Shown here: positions 7,848 through 14,064 of the stretch, piece by piece
How the letters are laid out: the number at the start of each line of letters is the position of its first letter
How positions within the stretch are numbered: position 1 is the stretch's first letter
DNA from: Deltaproteobacteria bacterium
GTDB lineage: Bacteria > Myxococcota_A > UBA9160 > SZUA-336
Length of the DNA: 52,535 bases
Reading direction: 5' to 3'
Assembly (NCBI GenBank): GCA_029261895.1
Contig: JAJDAK010000065.1
Coordinates: 1 to 52,535, forward strand
Made by a program: the position numbers and the translations under genes
Notes under the pieces: model-generated
What the model was told of the DNA's origin: nothing
Database searches by the model: none
What the model saw: the letters and a program-made list of their open reading frames with translations, nothing else

Positions 7848-9572
7848 GCGTAGAAACGTCACCAGGTCGCCCACACCCCCACTGATGCGTAGATCTCCCG
7901 ACGCGACGGCCATAGCAGGATTACGCAGTCGTAAAACCACCTGACGCCAAACGTCCGCGTCTGCTGTGATGGTGAGATCGGGCTTCTCGGGAAAGCTGCT
8001 CTTGAATTCGGCAACACCGTATCGGATGTGCAGTGTGTAGCCTTCATCCACGTCGGGGAAACGAAACCCAACGACCATGTTCGTATCCAATGCGCGCTCC
8101 GCGATCAGTCGTGAGGGCATGGCGGTAATGAAGTTACGAATCGGCACCGATTCTACAACAGCCTGTACGCGCTCACTGATTTCGAGTCCGGCATTGAGAT
8201 CTGTTTTCCCACTGAGCTCGCGGGCCTGCGTCAGATAGTAGTTTCTTCCATTTGGACTTTGACTGCGGCGACCGAGTGCTTGTAGTGCTGAGATCTTAAT
8301 TCGAGTTGCGTCTTTGACGCGTTCTTCAGCGCGAAGTAGATGCGTCGCGAGTTCTGCGGCCCACGCGAATTCCTCGTGTTTCAACGCTGTATCTCCAGCC
8401 GTGATGAGCGCGTCAGCGCCTCCTGCGAGAGCGATGTAGCCTCTTGCGCGTTCAATGGGTGGTGCCGGCGATAGGCTCGCGCTATCGCCGTCGAACCAGC
8501 CGAGATAACCCGTAAAGACCGAACGTACAGACCATTCGACCGTGCCGTAATGCTCGATCAAGTAGGGGTGGTTCCTGAGATGGGGTGGAAGGACGACCTT
8601 TTCTACCAATTCGTCGGGGGTGAGTCCGAGATTGATGCCACGAATCGTTTGATCGTGGACGTATTGAATCCCATCGCGATAGACGGTGAGAAGTTCGTAA
8701 ATTTCATCCGCGCCACTCACGGGACGCGTATGGCTTGGAACGATGAAGTCCGGCCGTAGTGCGCGCATCTGGTCAAGACTCTCGACCCAGCTCATCAGGT
8801 CGCGATAAAGCGTACCCCGAATGGTGTAGAGGTTGGGAAACGCACGGTAGAAGTTATCGCCTGGCATCAGCACTTTTTTGTCAGGCAACCAGACAAAGAG
8901 TTGATCGTTGGTTTCACCAGGTGCATGTTGGAGGTGCACCCTTACGCCACAGATCACAGTGTCGAGGGTATCTTTGAACGTCTTCGTCGGGCGGATCAGC
9001 CCCAACGTGCCGAAATCGGGGCCAATTTCGAGTGACGCGCCAATACCTGCGTTTACATGTCGATCGGGACCTTCTTTGGCGAGATACTCGCCAAACATGC
9101 GTCCGCTTCGCACACTGATCGCTTCTCGAAGGATGCTCACGACGCGATTGATGTAGTACTCGGTAGTTTCGTGTGCGTAGACCTCCACCTTGCCCGTTTC
9201 TGCAAATCCCGGTGCACCAAAGACATGATCCGCGTGGTTGTGCGTGTAGATCAATGAGCGGATCGGCTTCTGGGTGATCTTCTCAAATTCGGCGCGTACC
9301 GTCTTCGCGGTTTCGATGCTGCCCGTCGTATCGACAACGAACGCACATTCGTCTCCTTCGACGAGTATCGAGTTGGCTAGCGCGTAACCGACCGCAACGT
9401 GAACGCCTTCAGTGACGTGATAGACACGCTGTTCGAATTCCGACGTGTGCGCGAGCAACGTGGGGTGCACCGTTTCGCCATCTGCGAGTGCGAGTGCGGG
9501 TGTTTCGTCGTTGTCGTACGAACCGCATGCTAAACATAAGAGGGTGAAAACTCCAACCAGCCAGCGTGTCAT
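7833..9572 (-). CDS. MBL-fold alkylsulfatase-like lipoprotein with SCP2 tail
   Basis: About 579 residues from the ATG at 9572. A lipoprotein-type signal sequence ends near LCLACGS. Residues about 110-116 are THNHADH, the zinc-binding metallo-beta-lactamase signature. The order of MBL domain, helical dimerisation region (YIALAGGADALITAGDTALK) and C-terminal SCP2-like domain (FRFPDVDEGYTLHIRYGVAE) is that of SDS hydrolases such as SdsA1. These hydrolyse alkyl sulphate esters to alcohols. The start is fixed by GGAGG nine bases upstream and by ATGA overlap with the thioesterase stop; longer in-frame starts lie inside that gene. Confidence 0.87.
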   Translation of the reverse strand: MTRWLVGVFTLLCLACGSYDNDETPALALADGETVHPTLLAHTSEFEQRVYHVTEGVHVAVGYALANSILVEGDECAFVVDTTGSIETAKTVRAEFEKITQKPIRSLIYTHNHADHVFGAPGFAETGKVEVYAHETTEYYINRVVSILREAISVRSGRMFGEYLAKEGPDRHVNAGIGASLEIGPDFGTLGLIRPTKTFKDTLDTVICGVRVHLQHAPGETNDQLFVWLPDKKVLMPGDNFYRAFPNLYTIRGTLYRDLMSWVESLDQMRALRPDFIVPSHTRPVSGADEIYELLTVYRDGIQYVHDQTIRGINLGLTPDELVEKVVLPPHLRNHPYLIEHYGTVEWSVRSVFTGYLGWFDGDSASLSPAPPIERARGYIALAGGADALITAGDTALKHEEFAWAAELATHLLRAEERVKDATRIKISALQALGRRSQSPNGRNYYLTQARELSGKTDLNAGLEISERVQAVVESVPIRNFITAMPSRLIAERALDTNMVVGFRFPDVDEGYTLHIRYGVAEFKSSFPEKPDLTITADADVWRQVVLRLRNPAMAVASGDLRISGGVGDLVTFLRLFEG

Positions 9573-9967
9573 GATGACGTTTCCTCCGGGCGGGGCACTT
9601 CGCTGGGGTTGCCATCTGTATCGACTGCAACCATTACGAATTCCCCGGTTGTACATAAGTCTCGCGTTCCGGTTAGTAAGTTTTCCGAATACATGTCGAT
9701 ATCTGCTGTCAGTGATGTACGCCCCACGCGCACGATGCGACCCATGAGTTCGATCATGTCGCCTTCTTTTACGGGTGTGCGAAACTCGATCTTCTCGGAG
9801 GCGACCGTTACGACGTGCATGCGTGTGTAACGGGATGCCAGGATGAAAGCGAGTCTGTCCATCAAGGCCAGTGCATGCCCACCGAAGAGAGTGCCCATAC
9901 TATTTGTGTTGTTGGGGAAAACGATCTCAACGATGCGCATTTCCTCGCCGATCACTTCACGACTCAT
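9569..9967 (-). CDS. Acyl-CoA thioesterase, hotdog fold
   Basis: A 132-residue single hotdog domain: NTNSMGTLFGGHALALMDRL carries the helix and the loop that contact acyl-CoA in YciA/BACH-type thioesterases, followed by IEFRTPVKEGDMIELMGRIV. It hydrolyses acyl-CoA to free acid and CoA. I chose the start at 9967 because it forms an ATGA overlap with the preceding CoA-transferase stop and has AGAGGA seven bases upstream. A start at 9988 would run 25 bases into the upstream gene. The stop in turn overlaps the alkylsulfatase start. Confidence 0.87.
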   Translation of the reverse strand: MSREVIGEEMRIVEIVFPNNTNSMGTLFGGHALALMDRLAFILASRYTRMHVVTVASEKIEFRTPVKEGDMIELMGRIVRVGRTSLTADIDMYSENLLTGTRDLCTTGEFVMVAVDTDGNPSEVPRPEETSS

Positions 9968-11274
9968 GCGCGGTTCCTCTTTTGCCATGTTTCCGCCAAG
10001 TCCTCACGAAAATCTGGATGTGCGATCCGAATTAATTCCGCAGCGCGTTCATGCACGGTCTTTCCGCTGAGCTCTGCGGACCCGTGTTCGGTGATGATCA
10101 CGTCACTTGCATGTCTCGGTGATGTCACCGCGCTGCCGAATGGCAGGTCGACACCAATTCGGGAGATGCGCTCGCCACCGACTTCCGCTGTTGATGGCAA
10201 GCAGATCAACGAGGTTCCGGCCTGTGAAAAGCCGGCACCGAAGGTGAAATCGAAATGCCCGCCGATGCCAGAGTACTGACGTGGGCCGACGGTATCCGCG
10301 GCCATTTGGCCGAGAAGGTCAACCGCCAGTGCGCCGTTGATCGAAACGAAATTACGGCAGCGGGAGATCACCTCAACCGAATTCACTTGACCCACAGGGA
10401 GAAAGCGCACCGCGTCTTGTCCGTCGAGCCAGCTGTAAAGCTCCGCGCTTCCAACGGCGAAGGTCGTGATAGAAAACCCGTCGTAAATTCCCTTGTGATT
10501 GGTCACTTTTCCCGCTTGGTGCAATTTCCACAGGCCTTCGGTGAACATCTCTGAGTGGATGCCGTAGTCGCCACCGTTTCCTGCCGCGAGCAGTTCGGCG
10601 ATTTTCGTCGGGACCCCACCGATGCCGGTCTGCAATGTGCATCCATCATGGATGTATTGCAGGGCATGCGTTGCGATGGACTGTTCGAGCTTAGACGGTT
10701 CTGCGGCTGGTAAGCGAAATGCACGTCGATTGCTCTCCACTACGACATCGACCAAATCAAGCGGTAGCGCGTGTGGAAACTCAGGTGGGAGCCCGAAGGT
10801 CCGGGGTAGGTTCGGATTGATCTCGACGACCAAGAGACGATCGGGGTCTTCGCCGGCGCGAACAAACTCGTCAATGGTCGCGCCCGCGTGCAACGAGAGG
10901 CTGAAGGTTCCGTCATCGCTCAAAGGCGCGACTGACGTGGCCATGACTCGAGGTTGCATCTCCCGCGCGATTTTTTCGAATTGGCGAAAATCAGCTGGAA
11001 TAAACGAGACGTCGTGACCTGCGCCGAGCAGGCCACGTTCGACGGGGCCAAAGAATCCGCTGCGTAGACGGACGCCGGGTTTGGTAAAGACTGTGAAGAG
11101 GTCGGTGAGCAAAGCTGCAAACACGACAAGATCGTCAAAGCGATCACGTTGGCCGAGCGCGTGTAAAAACGCGGCAGGCTGACCGGGCCCGAGTGGCACC
11201 GCAAGGCTATCGCGATCGCGCACGAGTTCTGCAGCGGCTTCGAGACTCAGATATTTCTTAGGGGGCCCAGGCAT
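9964..11274 (-). CDS. Acetyl-CoA hydrolase/4-hydroxybutyrate CoA-transferase family protein
   Basis: A 436-residue protein of the cat1/4-hydroxybutyrate CoA-transferase family. The segment DGCTLQTGIGGVPTKIAELL and then YGIHSEMFTEGLWKL contain the oxyanion-loop glycines and the glutamate (in HSEMF) that forms the covalent CoA thioester in this family. Further down, QYSGIGGHFDFTFGA is the second substrate-loop signature. It moves CoA between carboxylic acids. First gene of a minus-strand operon whose next two genes start on ATGA overlaps, so acyl-CoA formation, thioester hydrolysis and sulphate-ester cleavage may be linked. Confidence 0.87.
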   Translation of the reverse strand: MPGPPKKYLSLEAAAELVRDRDSLAVPLGPGQPAAFLHALGQRDRFDDLVVFAALLTDLFTVFTKPGVRLRSGFFGPVERGLLGAGHDVSFIPADFRQFEKIAREMQPRVMATSVAPLSDDGTFSLSLHAGATIDEFVRAGEDPDRLLVVEINPNLPRTFGLPPEFPHALPLDLVDVVVESNRRAFRLPAAEPSKLEQSIATHALQYIHDGCTLQTGIGGVPTKIAELLAAGNGGDYGIHSEMFTEGLWKLHQAGKVTNHKGIYDGFSITTFAVGSAELYSWLDGQDAVRFLPVGQVNSVEVISRCRNFVSINGALAVDLLGQMAADTVGPRQYSGIGGHFDFTFGAGFSQAGTSLICLPSTAEVGGERISRIGVDLPFGSAVTSPRHASDVIITEHGSAELSGKTVHERAAELIRIAHPDFREDLAETWQKRNRA

Positions 11275-11325
11275 GCGGGGCCGTATCCTAGCAGGCTCAG
11301 AATCCGATTCGCGTTTGAACTCGTG

Positions 11326-11604
11326 CTACGCCATCGGAATATCTTTCTCCTGAGGCCAAGCGGCGAAAAACGTGAGACCGCCTCGGGAGCTTCGAACGAT
11401 GAAGACACGTCCGGTACTCGGGGGTACGCCGATCTCGTTAATCTCCACTTCTACCGTTGCGCCCCGAAGGGCTTCGCTGGCGGTGTATTGCACGCATGCG
11501 AGTAGGGGGCGCAGCTCGTAGTCCTGCCAAGATTCCTCGTCGATGCGATCCAGTTGAGTCACGATGTTTTCGAGTACTAAGCAGAGGTCGGGATGGGTCG
11601 TCAA
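11326..11604 (-). CDS. Small protein of unknown function
   Basis: A 92-residue protein with a helical acidic N terminus (ENIVTQLDRIDEESWQDYEL) and a beta-rich C-terminal part (TVEVEINEIGVPPSTGRVFI). I do not recognise a family. The start is TTG, with no strong Shine-Dalgarno. A good sigma70-like promoter (11659-11686) points at it and would give a leader of roughly 50 bases. It follows the unknown gene at 11716-12237 on the same strand but has its own promoter. Confidence 0.55.
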   Translation of the reverse strand: MTTHPDLCLVLENIVTQLDRIDEESWQDYELRPLLACVQYTASEALRGATVEVEINEIGVPPSTGRVFIVRSSRGGLTFFAAWPQEKDIPMA

Positions 11605-11658
11605 AGGGCATCACTTTGACAGGGGTATGGTTTTTATCAACGACAGATTATCGAATAT

Positions 11659-11686
11659 ATTATAGACCTTGATCGAGGTCGTTCAA
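11659..11686 (-). promoter_or_regulatory. Sigma70-like promoter with operator-like dyad in the spacer
   Basis: On the minus strand the -35 reads TTGAAC and the -10 reads TATAAT, separated by 16 bases. The spacer itself is a 14-of-16 palindrome, GACCTCGATCAAGGTC. A dimeric repressor bound there would block RNA polymerase. The Xre-like regulator encoded about 600 bases upstream is an obvious candidate, but this is an inference. The promoter reads into the small gene at 11326-11604. Confidence 0.6.
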
Positions 11687-11715
11687 CTTTTGCAAATTTA
11701 CTTATTCAATACAGC

Positions 11716-12237
11716 CTATGAAACGTCTGATTCCGGCTTTAGCGGTGTGGATTCCAACAGGGTTTGAACAAAGCGGTCGAGTTCATGTCCCAAGCCGATC
11801 TGCTGGAAGAGCAGGAAGAAATCAATCAGCCCTTCTGCTTGATGGGCCGAGAGTTCGTTGTGGATGCGACGAGCAACGTGGGCGGTATACGGGTCGGAAA
11901 ATTTTACGAAAGTATCGTGAAACCAAAGCATCGGATCTCGGCGCCCATCCTCATACCAATGACGGTCGAGGCGCTGCATTAGGGTGAACCAGCTTTGGTG
12001 CTGGCTGGTTCGGAGCCAGCCGGAGAGCACGCCTATCATCTGCGTGATCTCTTTAGCGGAAATGAGGCCAGCCGCCTGTTCCACGAGGGCCGTCACGTCT
12101 TGACCTTCTCGGTCAAAAATGGTCCCGATTTCATTTGTTCGGGTCCGCGTCATGATTCGGCCTACAGTTAGTCTATAGAAATGGAACGTTAACAGATTAT
12201 TCTGTGATAACGCCAGCGTTTTTTCGACGCTATCCAC
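11716..12237 (-). CDS. Protein of unknown function, partner of Xre-like regulator
   Basis: A 173-residue frame from GTG at 12237; a more conventional ATG at 12153 would give 145 residues beginning MTRTRTNEIG. Neither has a strong Shine-Dalgarno. The protein is helical with a hydrophobic segment EGLIDFFLLFQQIGLGHEL. Its LISAKEITQMIGVLSGWLRT stretch resembles MISAQELADLLDLVEALKKR at the C terminus of the regulator encoded just upstream, suggesting a shared helical interaction module or descent from one ancestor. It begins 18 bases after that gene. Function not recognised. Confidence 0.6.
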   Translation of the reverse strand: MDSVEKTLALSQNNLLTFHFYRLTVGRIMTRTRTNEIGTIFDREGQDVTALVEQAAGLISAKEITQMIGVLSGWLRTSQHQSWFTLMQRLDRHWYEDGRRDPMLWFHDTFVKFSDPYTAHVARRIHNELSAHQAEGLIDFFLLFQQIGLGHELDRFVQTLLESTPLKPESDVS

Positions 12238-12255
12238 AGAAAACCAACAAGGTTT

Positions 12256-12708
12256 CTACAGTAGCTTTGAGCCTACGGCTTGGAGTAGAGGAAGCGTCTG
12301 GTTCCAGATGTTTCGCTTTTTCAACGCCTCTACAAGGTCGAGGAGATCCGCAAGTTCTTGTGCGGAAATCATTCGTGAACGCGACTTAAGTTCCGCGACC
12401 AAGGGATCATTCGCAGCCTTTTCGGTTCCGAGTCCCTCATAGAGTCTCCAGAAGTCGACGACCGAAATATCGAGCCGTCCGCAGACGGTGGTCAGCCCGG
12501 AAAGCGTGATGCCTTGGGCTTTGCGTTTCGCGCGACTGATGGTGCTTTGGGGTAACCCCGTATGTCGTGATGCTTCGACCTGGCTCCAACCGTGTTTGTC
12601 CATCAAGCCAAAAATGATTTGCCAGAATACTTCTTCAAGGTCTTCGGTAAGGCGTTCCGGTTCACCTGCGTTCGGAGATGCCACTTTGATACGGCGGATC
12701 GACGTCAT
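12256..12708 (-). CDS. Xre-like helix-turn-helix transcriptional regulator
   Basis: A protein of about 150 residues. The central helix-turn-helix reads MDKHGWSQVEASRHTGLPQS followed by TISRAKRKAQG, typical of Xre/Cro-type DNA binding, and then a helix with RLDISVVDFWRLYEG. The C terminus is a helical region (SAQELADLLDLVEALKKRN) that may dimerise or bind a partner. I prefer the ATG at 12708 because AAGGA lies nine bases upstream; the ATG at 12717 would be too close to it. The upstream DNA is unusually AT-rich. Likely a local regulator of the two genes downstream. Confidence 0.75.
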   Translation of the reverse strand: MTSIRRIKVASPNAGEPERLTEDLEEVFWQIIFGLMDKHGWSQVEASRHTGLPQSTISRAKRKAQGITLSGLTTVCGRLDISVVDFWRLYEGLGTEKAANDPLVAELKSRSRMISAQELADLLDLVEALKKRNIWNQTLPLLQAVGSKLL

Positions 12709-13014
12709 ATGCACCATTCCTTAGGAGGATTATTGGCCATGCGCAATTGCTTTTACCCATATATAAATATTTCTACAAGAGTTAATCGCATATTACAAAA
12801 AAATATATTGATTAGTATATTTAAAATTGATAAATATATTAGTCACATACTCATCGCCCGACCCGAGTTCGTCGACCCCTCCTGAACATACCGGGTCCCT
12901 CCCACAGGAAACGGTGGCAAGGCGGGGTCGGCGAGCTCACGGGGGAGCTGAGAGAACAATGGCAAAGCTAATGGGGGGGCTAATCCGAAGTTCAATCAGC
13001 TCCCTCGCTTCGTA
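12709..13014. other. AT-rich intergenic region
   Basis: About 300 bases without a convincing gene. Positions 12760-12850 are strongly AT-rich (runs of A and T, many TATA-like words), in sharp contrast to the surroundings, and probably hold the promoter of the Xre-like gene. The plus strand carries AGGAGG ten bases before an ATG at 12739 that opens a 48-codon frame to 12885, but its composition is not gene-like. The part from 12870 to 13014 is GC-rich with no clear terminator. Confidence 0.5.
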
Positions 13015-13560
13015 TTAATGGTCGACTGTGTACACCCAGATTCGAGTTCGATAGATGTCGTTGAGTTCGTAGACCTCAGTATGTTTCCAGTCGCGAATGG
13101 AGAAGGTGTTGGAGATGACCACGGTGTTCCGCGAAGCATCGCGTGCGAGCATTTCGGTGAGTCGCTGCATTCCGCTGGGGTACAAGTAGCAAACAACGAC
13201 TTCGGCATCGCTTAGATTGGCTTGCGCAAAGTCCTGCCAGTGAAGTTCTAGATTTTTGATACCACGCATGCGTTGGCGTAGCTTGGAGATCATGAACGGC
13301 ATGGGTGAGAGTTCGTAGCCTATGACGCGGCGCTCGGGGCAGCGCTCTGCGAGCGCGAGCGCCAAGCCGCTCCAACCAAAGCCGAGTTCATAGATCGGTC
13401 CCTGACCTGGCGGGAGCAGGTCGAGAATTTTTTCGCGCGCCCGACGGGTGCTGGGGAGCGGTGTGATGCCGATCCATAATGAAAACGCGATCACCGATAC
13501 TGCGGCAAAGACAGCGATGCTGACGATGAGTGTCGTGATGCCTTCGGCCAAATTGCTCAA
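13015..13560 (-). CDS. Membrane-anchored class I SAM-dependent methyltransferase
   Basis: About 181 residues from a TTG start at 13560. One N-terminal transmembrane segment (TTLIVSIAVFAAVSVIAFSL) is followed by a Rossmann-type methyltransferase core: motif I is YELGFGWSGLALALAE, followed by RRVIGYELSP with the acidic residue expected to bind the SAM ribose. VVVCYLYP lies at motif IV. The TTGA overlap with the lipoprotein stop supports the TTG start; a longer frame from 13620 would overlap that gene by 64 bases. Substrate unknown; the membrane anchor suggests a membrane-bound target. Confidence 0.75.
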   Translation of the reverse strand: MSNLAEGITTLIVSIAVFAAVSVIAFSLWIGITPLPSTRRAREKILDLLPPGQGPIYELGFGWSGLALALAERCPERRVIGYELSPMPFMISKLRQRMRGIKNLELHWQDFAQANLSDAEVVVCYLYPSGMQRLTEMLARDASRNTVVISNTFSIRDWKHTEVYELNDIYRTRIWVYTVDH

Positions 13561-14009
13561 CGGTCCTCGGTCCGTGTCTCGATGAGGGTCAAGTTCTCGC
13601 GCACGTACGACCAACCCCATCCGATCACCTCGCCATCGCGAAGCGCGACGGGTGTGAGTTCATCATCGGCCACGATGCCGTCTGCTGAGTTTCTTTCGGT
13701 GTAGTAGAAGAGAACCTCAAGCTCGGCGTCATCTGCGGCACGATACTTCGCGCGGCGGAGGGGGTTGGGAAGTTCATCGATGCCAGCCATGAGTGCGAGT
13801 AGCGCTGGTGGGAAGAGAATTTCAGGGAAAGGCGACGCGGAGCTATGAATCTTATGCGTGCCGTGGCGCATCACCCGATGAAGTTCGACTTCACCCATCC
13901 CGATTTGAAGTTTCGTAATGTTGCGCTGATTTTTTGCGATGAGCTTGTCGTACGTCATGCAACCCGTAGACAAGAGGCCCGCGACAAAGACGCTGAGTAG
14001 GATTCGCAT
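13557..14009 (-). CDS. Lipoprotein, BamE/SmpA-like
   Basis: A 150-residue lipoprotein: signal sequence MRILLSVFVAGLLSTGC with the lipobox ending at Cys17. The mature part begins with an ITKLQIGMGEVELHRVMRHG segment, resembling the 'GMs..eV...mG' helix-turn of BamE/SmpA-like folds used in outer-membrane assembly lipoproteins. Beyond that, similarity is not recognisable. It is preceded by a 41-base hairpin ending seven bases before the start codon, and its stop overlaps the next gene's TTG. Confidence 0.7.
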   Translation of the reverse strand: MRILLSVFVAGLLSTGCMTYDKLIAKNQRNITKLQIGMGEVELHRVMRHGTHKIHSSASPFPEILFPPALLALMAGIDELPNPLRRAKYRAADDAELEVLFYYTERNSADGIVADDELTPVALRDGEVIGWGWSYVRENLTLIETRTEDR

Positions 14010-14016
14010 TCAGGGA

Positions 14017-14057
14017 GTCTGCGTGCCCCTGGCGGGTTCCGCCAGAGGCACGCAGAC
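14017..14057 (-). terminator. Strong 19-bp hairpin between two genes
   Basis: Arms 14017-14035 and 14039-14057 are complementary at 18 of 19 positions with a 3-base loop. The single mismatch becomes a G-U pair in minus-strand RNA, suggesting it acts there. It lies between the stop of the 977-residue secreted protein (14065) and the lipoprotein start (14009). No U-run follows, so it may be an mRNA-stability or translation-controlling stem as easily as a terminator. Confidence 0.55.
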
Positions 14058-14064
14058 AATGAGC

